Of a stretch of DNA of 46,773 nt, positions 17,630-26,535 are shown piece by piece. How positions within the stretch are numbered: position 1 is the stretch's first letter; each line of letters opens with the position of its first letter. The translations under genes were made by a program, and so were the position numbers. Origin of the DNA: Lachnospiraceae bacterium (GTDB lineage: Bacteria; Bacillota; Clostridia; Lachnospirales; Lachnospiraceae); assembly GCA_022792885.1 (NCBI GenBank), contig JAAWBX010000009.1, forward strand, positions 1 through 46,773, read 5' to 3'. The notes below the pieces were generated by a model, which saw nothing but the letters and a program-made list of their open reading frames with translations, was not told the origin of the DNA and made no database searches.

Positions 17630-18631
17630 TCAGACGCAGGCCTTTCGGAAAAGCTTCCATTTGATCCGAACCCAGCTTTGCCAGGCGAAACGGGTAAAAC
17701 GGACGCCGAAAAAAGATACCAGGCTCAGGCATCGATGATCGAAACCTGCGTTTTTATCGCGGAGGCACCGGCCCCGGTAACGGCGGATTCGGGCCCAGGC
17801 TTCCCGCACGGCTTTTTCCATCTCCGGCTGGCGCCGATCGGTTTTCTGAATCACTTCAAAGGCGGCCACGCAGACCCGGTATTCGGCGGCCGGTACCAGT
17901 TCCGGGAACGATTTCCGGTAAAAGGCCAGCATGTCCTCCGTAAAATGCAGGGCGTCCAGATGGCGGAGGGAAAAGCGTGAGTGCATAATGCTGTCGGTGC
18001 GCTGGAGGTAGCGATAAAACTGAGCCGTGTTCACGGCGACGGCCGGGCTTTTGGCGGCCAGCCGATAGAAAACGCCCAGGTCTTCATAAAGTTTCCCTTT
18101 GGGAAAGCGGATATCGGAGAAAAGGTTCCGGTGGAAGAGCTTTCCGCAGGCCGAATTTGTCAGTTCCCGGTTGTAGCAGAGGGCCCGCAGGGCTTCCGTG
18201 CGGGGGAAGACCCGGACGGACTTCTCCCGGCTGACAAGGCCGACGGCCCGTCCGTCTTCATCGACGGAGAGAAGTCTTACGGAGGTGATGAGCGGTTTTT
18301 CGGGAAGCTTCGTCATCCGGTACAGGGTTTCGACGTAGAGAGGCGCGATCGTGTCGTCGCCGTCCACGAAGGTGATCCACTCGCCTCCTGCGGCTTCGAT
18401 CCCTGCGTTGCGGGCGTCGGAGAGGCCGCCGTTTTTTTTGTGGATAACGCGGATTTTCGGTTCCGCGGCGGCCAGTTCGTCGCAGATCATGCCGCAGGAA
18501 TCCGGCGAACCGTCGTCCACGAGGAGGATCTCCAGGTTGGGATACGTCTGTGCGAGAGCGCCGGCGACGCAGGTTTTTAAATAGGTTTCTACCCGGTATA
18601 CGGGGATGATAATCGTAATAAGAGGGGTCAT
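17630..18631 (-). CDS. GT2 family glycosyltransferase
   Basis: A 333-residue GT-A fold enzyme. Motifs: TIIIPVYRVETYLKTCV at the N-terminus, LLVDDGSPDS, GGLSDARNAG, TFVDGDD near residue 92 (metal site), and a late YEDLGVFYR acidic motif. This pattern is common in exopolysaccharide hexosyl or galactosyl transferases; the sugar is not known. GGAGG lies five bases before the ATG at 18631. It is the first gene of the minus-strand operon, driven by the promoter at 18711-18739, which overlaps the divergent promoter. Confidence 0.92.
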   Translation of the reverse strand: MTPLITIIIPVYRVETYLKTCVAGALAQTYPNLEILLVDDGSPDSCGMICDELAAAEPKIRVIHKKNGGLSDARNAGIEAAGGEWITFVDGDDTIAPLYVETLYRMTKLPEKPLITSVRLLSVDEDGRAVGLVSREKSVRVFPRTEALRALCYNRELTNSACGKLFHRNLFSDIRFPKGKLYEDLGVFYRLAAKSPAVAVNTAQFYRYLQRTDSIMHSRFSLRHLDALHFTEDMLAFYRKSFPELVPAAEYRVCVAAFEVIQKTDRRQPEMEKAVREAWARIRRYRGRCLRDKNAGFDHRCLSLVSFFGVRFTRFAWQSWVRIKWKLFRKACV

Positions 18632-18710
18632 GAAAGCCTCCTGGAATTTTGTGCCGTACGGTCGTCCGGCTTCCGGTGTCCGGACCGGGCGCGGTATTCG
18701 GCTGAATTTA

Positions 18711-18739
18711 AGTATATCAAGATTTGATCTGGTTTACAA
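18711..18739 (-). promoter_or_regulatory. Promoter of the minus-strand glycosyltransferase pair
   Basis: On the minus strand TTGTAA (18734-18739), 17 bases, TATACT (18711-18716). The -35 bases are shared with the opposing promoter at 18733-18761, so both cannot be occupied at once. Confidence 0.7.
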
Positions 18740-18761
18740 GAGATGGGAAAAATGTTATTAT
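18733..18761 (+). promoter_or_regulatory. Promoter of the ten-gene plus-strand glycan operon
   Basis: TTTACA (18733-18738), 17 bases, TATTAT (18756-18761). A start site near 18768 leaves about 20 bases before the ATG at 18791, with GGAG in the right place. This argues against the in-frame ATG codons at 18770 and 18779. Confidence 0.7.
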
Positions 18762-18790
18762 AAATCCAAATGCAGGTTATGGAGACGAGT

Positions 18791-19774
18791 ATGGCGTGTT
18801 TATTGTCGGTGATCGTACCGATCTTCAACGGGGAACGTTTTCTGGAAGCGTGTCTGAATTCTCTGAAAAGTCAGCGGTATCCGGATATGGAAATTCTGAT
18901 GGTGGACGACGGGTCCGTGGACAAAAGCCCCGAGATCTGTAAACGGTTTGCCGTTTCGGATTCCCGTTTCGTGTACTTGCAAAAAGAGAACGGGGGCGTA
19001 TCTTCGGCGAGGAATCTGGGACTTGAAAAGGCCGCCGGAGAGTGGATCGCTTTTCTGGACGCGGACGATAGGGTGGAGCCGGAGTTGTATGCGCGGCTGG
19101 CAGGGATGCTGGAGGAGGGCGCGGATCTGGCGGTCTGCGGTTTTTACAGCGGGAAGGAACCGCCGTCCGGGCGGCAAGGATGCGGGGAAGATACGGTGAA
19201 TTTGTCCGGGGAGGAGGCCTTGCGGAAGCTGTTTACGGATTACGGGTTTCAGATGGCGGTGTGGAACAAGCTGTATCGCAGGGAGATCCTGGAAGCGGGA
19301 GGAATCCTTTTTGACGGCGATCTGACGCACGGGGAGGACGGGGTTTTCCTGTGCCGCTATCTGTGCCGCTGCCGTCTTGTCGCCTGGACGAAGGAGCCTC
19401 TTTATTACTACCGTCTGACGGAGGAATCGGCCATGCGAAGCGGCGTCGGGTTCAACCCCAAGCGTTTAAACGTGCTGGAGGCCGATCGGCGGATGATCAA
19501 GACGGTGGAACGGGCGGTTTCGGGAACCGGGGCGCTCCGGGCCGCGCGCGCGCACGGCGTTTCCGTGGCGGCCGGTCTGATGGCGGCCGCCATGGACGGC
19601 GATTATCGGGAGCGGGCCGCCATATTGGCCCTGCGGACCCGGATTCGGACATACCTGCCGGACTTTTGGAGAGAGAAGACATATTCCGTTTCCGAACGTT
19701 TATATGCCCTGCTGGCCGGAATAAGCCCCGCATGGTTTCGCGCCGTTCGGAAGCTCTTAATGAGGAAGCGGTAA
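18791..19774 (+). CDS. GT2 family glycosyltransferase
   Basis: A 327-residue GT-A fold enzyme. SVIVPIFNGERFLEACLNSL, LMVDDGSVDKS, GGVSSARNLG and AFLDADD (metal site) are intact, as is the later HGEDGVFLCRY acidic motif. I use the third possible ATG, at 18791, because GGAG is six bases upstream and the promoter's expected transcript start lies about at the first ATG (18770). It is the first gene of the long plus-strand operon. Acceptor and donor cannot be told from the sequence. Confidence 0.9.
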   Translation: MACLLSVIVPIFNGERFLEACLNSLKSQRYPDMEILMVDDGSVDKSPEICKRFAVSDSRFVYLQKENGGVSSARNLGLEKAAGEWIAFLDADDRVEPELYARLAGMLEEGADLAVCGFYSGKEPPSGRQGCGEDTVNLSGEEALRKLFTDYGFQMAVWNKLYRREILEAGGILFDGDLTHGEDGVFLCRYLCRCRLVAWTKEPLYYYRLTEESAMRSGVGFNPKRLNVLEADRRMIKTVERAVSGTGALRAARAHGVSVAAGLMAAAMDGDYRERAAILALRTRIRTYLPDFWREKTYSVSERLYALLAGISPAWFRAVRKLLMRKR

Positions 19775-19849
19775 GACGGTTTTCCGGGCGATAAAGGATC
19801 CGTGTTCCGGAAATACAAAGCGCCTTGCCGGGAAAAAGGAGGGAGTAAC

Positions 19850-20959
19850 GTGTCGGAGAAAAAACCGATTCTGGTAACGCGGTCGTCGATGCCGCCGTAT
19901 GAGGAATTTATCGAAGCGATCCGGCCGCTCTGGGAGAGCGCCTGGCTGACGAACATGGGATGTTTTCACCAGGAGCTGGAAGCGCGGCTGACCGAATATT
20001 TGCAGGTGCCGCGGATGAAGCTGTTCGTGAACGGGCATCAGGCTCTGGAAATGACGCTGCAGGCCATGGAACTTCGCGGGGAAGTGATCACGACGCCGTT
20101 TTCCTTCGCTTCCACCACGCACGCGATCGTGCGAAACGGTTTGACGCCGGTGTTCTGTGACATCAATTCGGAAGATTATACGCTGGACGCGACGAAGCTG
20201 GAGGAGCGGATCACGGAAAAAACTTCCGCGATCGTGCCGGTTCATGTGTATGGGAACCTGTGTCAGGTGGAAGAAATAGAAAGAATCGCAAAAAAGCACG
20301 GTTTGAAAGTGATCTATGACGCGGCGCATGCGTTCGGAGTAAAAAGAAACGGCGTCGGAGTCGGAAATTTCGGCGACGCCTCCATGTTCAGTTTCCACGC
20401 CACGAAAGTGTTTCACACGATCGAGGGCGGCGGCGTGGCGTTTTCGGAAGAGAGCCTGGGAACCCGTCTGGATTATCTGAAAAATTTCGGGATTGTGGAC
20501 AAAGAGACGGTCAAGTATGCCGGCGGGAACGCCAAGATGAATGAATTTCAGGCCGTGATGGGGCTGTGCAACCTGCGCCGCCTGGACGGGGAGATCGCGA
20601 AGCGAAAACGGGTGGCGGCGCGGTATCGGGAGCGCTTATCCGGCGTGCCGGGTATCCGTTTGACGAGGCCCCAGGAGGGCGTGACGGGGAATTACGCGTA
20701 TTTTCCGGTGATTTTTGACGGGTATTCGGCCGGTCGGGATGAGATTTATGACCGCCTGGCCGCGGCCGGGATCGGGGCGAGAAAATATTTTTATCCGCTG
20801 ATCAACCGCTACGATTGTTACCGGGCGCAATATGATTACCGGGAGACGCCGGTGGCCGCATATCTGGCGGACCGGGTGTTGACGCTGCCTTGCTACGCGG
20901 AGCTGGAAGAGATTGAGGTGGACCGCATCTGCGACGTGATATTGGGAGAACAGGAATAA
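19850..20959 (+). CDS. DegT/DnrJ/EryC1/StrS sugar aminotransferase (VioA-like)
   Basis: This 369-residue PLP enzyme would transaminate a keto-deoxysugar nucleotide. The PLP lysine is Lys186 in SFHATKVFHTIEGG; GEVITTPFSFASTTHA and AIVPVHVYGN are the other family blocks. The pattern WLTN...GEVITTPFSF...PVHVYGN is closest in my recollection to VioA, which makes dTDP-4-amino-4,6-dideoxyglucose (viosamine); the exact product is inference. The GTG at 19850 follows AAGGAGGG by 5 bases, and the upstream frame from 19802 lacks such a site. It is a cytosolic enzyme of the operon's sugar-building set. The nucleotide sugar 4-keto precursor would come from rmlA/rmlB genes outside the window. Confidence 0.88.
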   Translation: MSEKKPILVTRSSMPPYEEFIEAIRPLWESAWLTNMGCFHQELEARLTEYLQVPRMKLFVNGHQALEMTLQAMELRGEVITTPFSFASTTHAIVRNGLTPVFCDINSEDYTLDATKLEERITEKTSAIVPVHVYGNLCQVEEIERIAKKHGLKVIYDAAHAFGVKRNGVGVGNFGDASMFSFHATKVFHTIEGGGVAFSEESLGTRLDYLKNFGIVDKETVKYAGGNAKMNEFQAVMGLCNLRRLDGEIAKRKRVAARYRERLSGVPGIRLTRPQEGVTGNYAYFPVIFDGYSAGRDEIYDRLAAAGIGARKYFYPLINRYDCYRAQYDYRETPVAAYLADRVLTLPCYAELEEIEVDRICDVILGEQE

Positions 20960-20960
20960 A

Positions 20961-21965
20961 TTGGAAGAGAAGAAGCCTTTGGTCAGTATCTGCGTACTGG
21001 CCTATAATCATAAGAAATATATCCGACAGGCGCTGGACAGTTTCCTGGAGCAGAAGACGGATTTTTCATTTGAGATCGTGATTCATGACGACGCGTCGCC
21101 GGACGGAACGGCGGATATTATCCGGGAATACGAGGAAAAATATCCGGATCGGATCAAACCGCTTTTGCAGACGGAAAACCAGTATTCCCGAGGGATTGCC
21201 AATATCAGCGGGGCGTTTAATTTTCCGCGTGCCTCCGGAAAATACATTGCTTTCTGCGAGGGAGACGATTACTGGCTGGATCCGGACAAGCTTAAGAAAC
21301 AGGCCGAATATATGGAGGCCCATCCGGAGTGCCATTTGTATATCCATGGGGCGCGGGTCGTGGCGGAGGACGGTTCTTTTCTGAGGGAATCGCGGCCTTA
21401 CCGGGAGGACCGGGTACTGCGCGCGGAAGAGGTGATCGACGAGCGGGAGCTGTATCCTTCCGCTTCCATGTTTTTTCGGACGGAGGACGTGCGAAAACTG
21501 CCGGAATTTTACTGGCAGGCGCCGGTGGGGGATATCCCGCTGCATCTGTATCTGGCCAGCCTCGGCACGACTTTTTATAAGAACGAGTTGATGTCGGCGT
21601 ATCGTCTGGGGGCCGTCTCCTCCTGGGTCACGACGCACGGGGCCGGGAGCCGCGAGGAGCGCGTGGCGCGTTCGCTGTCGCACAACCGGGCCATGCGGCG
21701 GATGTATCGGGATTTTGACGCTTACACGGAGGGAAAATACCATGCCGCGGTAGCTTACACGCTTCTGCGGATGGAGCTGGGGTATGAGCTGGATGCGGAG
21801 CATTACCGGGAGGCTCTGGCGCCCAGATACAAAGAGATTCGAAAAAAGGAACTGTCGTGGAAAGACCGGGCGTATATCCGTGCGCGCCGGATCGTGCCGG
21901 CTTCGCTTTATCGCGGGATCCGGCGGATAGGAACAAGATTATGTCGGAAGAAGAGAAGCGTTTAA
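20961..21965 (+). CDS. GT2 family glycosyltransferase
   Basis: A 334-residue GT-A enzyme. LVSICVLAYNHKKYIRQALDS, VIHDDASPDGT and the FCEGDDYW motif (acidic metal site, EGDDYW subtype) are clear. The only start near the conserved N-terminus is TTG at 20961, with AGGA 6-7 bases upstream, so I take that non-ATG start. It begins one base after the aminotransferase stop and overlaps the next gene by 25 bases, so it is tightly operonic. The EGDDYW subtype is common in capsule loci; the sugar is not known. Confidence 0.9.
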   Translation: MEEKKPLVSICVLAYNHKKYIRQALDSFLEQKTDFSFEIVIHDDASPDGTADIIREYEEKYPDRIKPLLQTENQYSRGIANISGAFNFPRASGKYIAFCEGDDYWLDPDKLKKQAEYMEAHPECHLYIHGARVVAEDGSFLRESRPYREDRVLRAEEVIDERELYPSASMFFRTEDVRKLPEFYWQAPVGDIPLHLYLASLGTTFYKNELMSAYRLGAVSSWVTTHGAGSREERVARSLSHNRAMRRMYRDFDAYTEGKYHAAVAYTLLRMELGYELDAEHYREALAPRYKEIRKKELSWKDRAYIRARRIVPASLYRGIRRIGTRLCRKKRSV

Positions 21966-23440
21966 AAACGCCGGGCGGCGATGAGGGATACCCGGAGGGG
22001 ATGAAAAATAAAGTGTTGTCCGGGTTGTTCTGGAAAGTTATGGAGAACGGGGGCGTCCAGGGCGTTCAGTTTGTCGTGTCGATCGTGCTGGCCAGACTGT
22101 TGTCCCCGGATGAGTACGGGATTATTTCCCTGATCACGATTTTTATCACGATCGCGAACGTTTTTGTGCAGAGCGGCTTCAACACGGCGCTGATTCAGAA
22201 ACGCGAGGCGGACGAGGTGGATTTTTCCTCCGTGTTTTATCTGAGCCTTTTTGTGGCGGCGTGCCTGTATGCGCTTCTGTTCCTGGCGTCGCCGGCCATC
22301 GGGGGTTTTTATGACAAACCGGAACTTGCGCCGGTTCTCCGGGTTTTGTCCCTGATCCTGTTTTTCGGGGCGTTTACCTCGATTCAGACGGCGGTGGTTT
22401 CCCGGAGGATGCAGTTTCAGAAACTGTTTTTCAGCAGCCTGGGGGCCGTGGCGGCCTCCGGCTTTCTGGGGATCGTCTGCGCGGCTATGGGGGCCGGGGT
22501 CTGGGCGCTGGTGGTTCAGCAGCTTTCCTATCAGTTGATATCGGGTGTGATTTTGTGGTTTACGGTGCGCTGGCGGCCCGGGCTTTTATTTTCCTGGGAG
22601 CGGGTAAAGGTCTTGTTTTCCTTCGGCTGGAAATTGCTGTGCTCGTCTCTGATCGATACGGTCTACAATAATGTTTACGGACTGATTATCGGAAAGATAT
22701 ACAATTCGGAGATGTTGGCTCATTATGATAAAGGAAATCAGTTTCCGCAGCTTCTGGTAAACAATATCAACGGGGCCATTCAGTCGGTCATGCTGCCGGC
22801 GCTGTCCACAAGCCAGGACGAGAGGGGGCGGATGAAAGCGATGGTCCGCCGCTCGATCACGACCAGCTCGTTTCTTGTGGTGCCGATGATGGCGGGACTG
22901 ATGGCGGTGGCCGAACCGATGGTATCGCTGCTTTTGACCGATAAATGGCTGCCGTGTGTGCCGTTTTTGCGTTTGATGTGCCTGTCGTACGCGTTCTGGC
23001 CGATTCATACGGCGAATCTTCAGGCGATCAACGCGATGGGGCGCAGCGACGTGTTTTTGAAGCTGGAGATCGTGAAAAAGATCATCGGTATCGCGGCGCT
23101 GTTTATCAGTATTCCGTTCGGCATTTTTGTGATGGTGGCTTTGAAACCGGCAGTTTCGCTGATCTCCACGTTTGTCAACGCCTGGCCGAATCAGAAACTT
23201 CTCGGCTACAGCCTGAAAGAGCAGTGGGCCGACCTTCTGCCGTCGTTTCTTTTGTCTGCGGTTATGGGAGCGGCCGTTTACGGCCTTTCCTTCCTGGGGT
23301 TTGGCGCTTTTGCGACTCTGTGTATTCAGGTGGCGGCGGGCATGATTTTTTACGCGGGGCTGGCCTGGCTTTTTAAGATTGAGACGTTTCGATACCTGAC
23401 GGATACGCTTCGGGAGCTAACGAAGAAAACGCGCAGGTGA
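21941..23440 (+). CDS. Wzx-type polysaccharide flippase (MOP superfamily)
   Basis: A 499-residue membrane protein with about twelve to fourteen segments, starting with SGLFWKVMENGGVQGVQFVVSIVLARLLSPDEYG, the N-terminal signature of Wzx/TuaB-like lipid-linked oligosaccharide flippases. It would move undecaprenyl-linked repeat units across the membrane for polymerisation by a Wzy enzyme such as the one at 14284. The ATG at 21941 is within the preceding gene and follows AGGA; the upstream ATG at 21857 would add residues from another gene's frame. Substrate specificity cannot be read. Confidence 0.9.
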   Translation: MSEEEKRLKTPGGDEGYPEGMKNKVLSGLFWKVMENGGVQGVQFVVSIVLARLLSPDEYGIISLITIFITIANVFVQSGFNTALIQKREADEVDFSSVFYLSLFVAACLYALLFLASPAIGGFYDKPELAPVLRVLSLILFFGAFTSIQTAVVSRRMQFQKLFFSSLGAVAASGFLGIVCAAMGAGVWALVVQQLSYQLISGVILWFTVRWRPGLLFSWERVKVLFSFGWKLLCSSLIDTVYNNVYGLIIGKIYNSEMLAHYDKGNQFPQLLVNNINGAIQSVMLPALSTSQDERGRMKAMVRRSITTSSFLVVPMMAGLMAVAEPMVSLLLTDKWLPCVPFLRLMCLSYAFWPIHTANLQAINAMGRSDVFLKLEIVKKIIGIAALFISIPFGIFVMVALKPAVSLISTFVNAWPNQKLLGYSLKEQWADLLPSFLLSAVMGAAVYGLSFLGFGAFATLCIQVAAGMIFYAGLAWLFKIETFRYLTDTLRELTKKTRR

Positions 23441-23483
23441 ATCGCTTCCGCGCCTGCCTTTGCGATTCGGAGAGGAATGGAAT

Positions 23484-24452
23484 ATGTGTGAAAAAGAGAG
23501 GGAAAACGCGGAAGCTTCGTTTGGCAGCCGGATCCATTGTCTGGAAAAGGAGCGGGCGGGGAACCGCATTTTTGTAAAACACGACGAGGAGATCCCCCGT
23601 TACGGCGGCGGCAATAAAGTACGGATCGCCGGGGAACATTACAGGCGGGCCGTCCTGGAAGGGAAAGACGTGATAATCTCTTACGGAAGTCCGTCTTCCA
23701 ACCTGAATCGGGCGGTGGCCGAGATGTGCCGGGCTCACGATATGGCCTGCGTGGTCGTGGAGGCAGGGGAAGAGGGGGAGGAAGGCGTCAGCCGTAACGG
23801 AATCCGGGTCAGGAAAAGCGGAGCCCGGATCGTGCCCTGCAAAAAGAGCCGGGTGGCGGAGACGCTGGGGGCCCTGCTTGAAGAACTGCGGAGCGAAGGC
23901 AGGAATCCTTATTACGTGTACGGCGACCGATACGGCCGAGGCGGCGGAGGCGTGGCGGCCGAGGCATATCGCAAGGTCTGGCCGGAGATACGGGAACAGG
24001 AGCGCCGGCTGGGGATTTCCTTTGATTATCTCTTTCTGGCGACCGGCACGGGGACGACGCAGGCCGGACTTCTTTTAGGGCGGGAGCGCGATGAGGGAGG
24101 TCCGCGCATCGTAGGGATCTCGGTAGCCAGGGAGAAAGAGCGGGCGATTCAAAAGATCCGGGAAGCGATCGAAGAGAACCGGAAGCTGCGGGGGGAGGCC
24201 GGCGTTTTCAGGGGAGAGATCCGGTTGGAAGACAAGTACCTTCAGGGCGGTTACGGGAGAAGTTTGGAAGAGGAACGGGACTGGATCGAGAGGATGTACG
24301 CGGAGGAGGGCCTCAGGCTGGATCGGACGTATACCGGCAAAAGTTTTTACGGGATGGTACGTTATTTGGAGGAAAATAAGGTTACGGGGAAGCGGATCCT
24401 GTTTCTCCACACGGGAGGACTTCCGCTGTTTGAGGAAGAGCATGATCTGTGA
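23484..24452 (+). CDS. PLP-dependent enzyme of the ACC deaminase / D-cysteine desulfhydrase family
   Basis: A 322-residue fold-type II PLP enzyme. The PLP lysine is Lys45 in YGGGNKVR, the family's typical GGNK motif. GSPSSNLNRAVAEM follows, and ATGTGTTQAG binds the phosphate. Related enzymes act on D-cysteine, aminocyclopropane carboxylate or other small amino acids; the actual substrate is open. The ATG at 23484 follows AGAGGA by 7 bases, whereas the longer frame begins at TTG without a site. It is followed 14 bases later by an ATP-grasp gene. A PLP amino-acid enzyme and a ligase together in a glycan operon suggest preparation and attachment of an amino acid to a sugar (inference). Confidence 0.8.
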   Translation: MCEKERENAEASFGSRIHCLEKERAGNRIFVKHDEEIPRYGGGNKVRIAGEHYRRAVLEGKDVIISYGSPSSNLNRAVAEMCRAHDMACVVVEAGEEGEEGVSRNGIRVRKSGARIVPCKKSRVAETLGALLEELRSEGRNPYYVYGDRYGRGGGGVAAEAYRKVWPEIREQERRLGISFDYLFLATGTGTTQAGLLLGRERDEGGPRIVGISVAREKERAIQKIREAIEENRKLRGEAGVFRGEIRLEDKYLQGGYGRSLEEERDWIERMYAEEGLRLDRTYTGKSFYGMVRYLEENKVTGKRILFLHTGGLPLFEEEHDL

Positions 24453-24466
24453 GAGGAGGAGATACG

Positions 24467-25489
24467 ATGAATCTGCTGCTGACATCGGCGGGGCGAAGAG
24501 GCTATTTGGTGGAATATTTTAAGGAAGCGCTGGCGGGGGGCAGGGTGTATGCCGCCAATTCGGACGGGCGGGCGCCGGCTTTTTCGGCGGCGGACGCCCA
24601 TGTGGTGACGCCCTTAATCTATGAGGAGAACTATATCCCTTTTCTGATTGATTACTGCCGGGAACATGAGATTTCGCTTCTGATCTCCCTGTTTGATATC
24701 GATCTGCCGATCCTGGCGGCGAATAAAGGACGTTTCCTTCGGGCGGGGGTCCGCGTGCTGGTTTCCGATCCCGGGGTGATCGCGGTCTGCAACGACAAAT
24801 GGAAGACGTACGCCTTTCTCTGTGATAACGGTTTTCCGGCTCCGCGGACGTTCCTTGATCCGGAGGAGGCTTCGGCGGCCTGCCGGGAGGGGAAGCTGTC
24901 GTGGCCTCTGATCGTAAAACCCAGGTGGGGTATGGGGTCCCTCAGCATTTTTGAAGCGGAAGATGAAGAGGAGCTGCGGGTTTTTTATAAAAAGGTGAAG
25001 CAGGGAATTCAAAACTCTTATTTGAAATATGAAGCGGCAAAGGATCCGGACGCCTGCGTACTGATTCAGGAAAAGCTGGTCGGGCAGGAGTACGGCCTGG
25101 ACATCATCAATGATCTGGACGGACGTTACCGGAATACGATCGTAAAAATGAAATACGCCATGCGCTCCGGGGAGACGGATTGCGCCGTTACGGTGGAGAA
25201 TCCGGAACTGGCGTTTTTGGGCGAGCGGGTTTCGGAAAAACTGGGTCATATCGGGAATCTGGATATGGATGTGTTCCGGGCGGACGGGAAGTTTTATGTG
25301 CTGGAGATGAACGCCCGCTTCGGCGGCGGCTATCCGTTCAGTCATATGGCCGGCGTGAATCTGCCGAGGGCGATCGCGGCCTGGGCGGCGGGAGAGGAGG
25401 CGGACGCCGGGTGGCTCCGGGCAAAGCCCGGCGTGATGTCCCAGAAGGATATTCGATTGATTCGGTTAGAGGGGAGCGATGAGCGATGA
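24467..25489 (+). CDS. ATP-grasp domain ligase
   Basis: A 340-residue protein with a CarB/PylC-like ATP-grasp fold. It starts with MNLLLTSAGRRGYLVEYF (Rossmann-type N-terminal domain). Nucleotide-binding residues appear in SWPLIVKPRWGMGS, the acidic EMNARFGGGYPF segment near residue 280 would bind metal, and LGLD-type central residues appear in VGQEYGLDI. These enzymes form an amide or peptide-like bond from an acyl phosphate. The ATG at 24467 follows GGAGGAG by 6 bases. The gene overlaps the next by 4 bases (ATGA). Acceptor is unknown; a free amino sugar such as the VioA-like product is one possibility. Confidence 0.82.
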   Translation: MNLLLTSAGRRGYLVEYFKEALAGGRVYAANSDGRAPAFSAADAHVVTPLIYEENYIPFLIDYCREHEISLLISLFDIDLPILAANKGRFLRAGVRVLVSDPGVIAVCNDKWKTYAFLCDNGFPAPRTFLDPEEASAACREGKLSWPLIVKPRWGMGSLSIFEAEDEEELRVFYKKVKQGIQNSYLKYEAAKDPDACVLIQEKLVGQEYGLDIINDLDGRYRNTIVKMKYAMRSGETDCAVTVENPELAFLGERVSEKLGHIGNLDMDVFRADGKFYVLEMNARFGGGYPFSHMAGVNLPRAIAAWAAGEEADAGWLRAKPGVMSQKDIRLIRLEGSDER

Positions 25490-26529
25490 ATCAGGGAAAG
25501 TCTGTTCGTCCCAGCGTTGACGTGATCGTGCCGACTTACGGTCCGGGCGAGAAATTCCATATTCTGATGCGGATGCTGCGCAGGCAGACGTATCCGATCC
25601 ATAAGATTATTATTATGAATACGGGTACGATTTTGCCGGAAGAAGGCCATTTTCGGAAACATCTGCGGCAGGAGAATGCCGGTGGCCATGTTCCGGTTTT
25701 TGAGGTGAACCATCTCAGGCCGGAGGATTTTGATCACGGCGGGACGCGGAACGCGGGCGCGGCCTGTTCCGACGCGGATATCTGCCTGTTTCTGACGCAG
25801 GACGCGGTGCCGGCGGACGAACATCTGATCGAGCGGCTGATCGCGCCTTTCGGCGAGATGGAGATTGTGGATGAGGATGCGCCCCGCAGCGATTATACGG
25901 ATCAGGGGAGGCGGTTTAAGCCGGGTAAAGGTCGTCCGGTGACGGCCGTGTCTTACGCCAGGCAGCTTCCGACCGAAGACTGCCGTCCGGCCGAGCGTTT
26001 TACCCGGATTTTCAATTATCCGCCGAAGAGCCGGCTCAAAACCAGGAAAGATTTAAACGCGTTGGGGATCAAGACTTTTTTTGCTTCCAATGTGTGCGCG
26101 GCTTACCGGATGGATATTTTTCGTTCTCAGGGCGGGTTTGAAAACCGGACGATTTTCAATGAGGACATGATTTATGCGGGTCATCTGATCCGGCTCGGCT
26201 ATGCCGTTGCCTACGTGGCGGAAGCCCGGGTGATTCATTCCCATAATTACAGCCCGAAAGAACAGTTTCACCGGAATTTTGATCTGGCGGTTTCCCAGAA
26301 GCAGCACCCGGAGGTGTTCGCCGGGATCCGTTCGGAGAGCGAGGGAATCCGCCTGGTGAAGAAAACGGCGGTTTATCTGGCTCGCCAGGGGAAGCCGTAT
26401 CTCATTCCCGGGCTGTTTGTGACGAGCGGCTGCAAATATATGGGGTATTTGCTGGGAAAGCGCTATGACAGGCTGCCGAAAGCGCTGGTTCGCCGTCTGA
26501 GCTGGAACAAAAGGTATTGGGAGGGGTAA
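25486..26529 (+). CDS. GT2 family glycosyltransferase, rhamnosyltransferase-like
   Basis: A 347-residue GT-A enzyme. VDVIVPTYGPGEKF is a modified N-terminal block. FDHGGTRNAGA and LFLTQDAVP (with DxD replaced by QDA, as in rhamnosyltransferases) suggest the RfbN/WbbL-like subgroup that uses dTDP-L-rhamnose. KTFFASNVCAAYRMDIF and FNEDMIYAGHL are the acceptor-side blocks. Between residues 120 and 145 there is an extra hydrophilic stretch (VDEDAPRSDYTDQGRRFKPG) that I do not find in the usual layout. The ATG overlaps the preceding stop. An rmlC gene at 36135 supplies part of the rhamnose pathway. Confidence 0.85.
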   Translation: MNQGKSVRPSVDVIVPTYGPGEKFHILMRMLRRQTYPIHKIIIMNTGTILPEEGHFRKHLRQENAGGHVPVFEVNHLRPEDFDHGGTRNAGAACSDADICLFLTQDAVPADEHLIERLIAPFGEMEIVDEDAPRSDYTDQGRRFKPGKGRPVTAVSYARQLPTEDCRPAERFTRIFNYPPKSRLKTRKDLNALGIKTFFASNVCAAYRMDIFRSQGGFENRTIFNEDMIYAGHLIRLGYAVAYVAEARVIHSHNYSPKEQFHRNFDLAVSQKQHPEVFAGIRSESEGIRLVKKTAVYLARQGKPYLIPGLFVTSGCKYMGYLLGKRYDRLPKALVRRLSWNKRYWEG

Positions 26530-26535
26530 GGAAGA

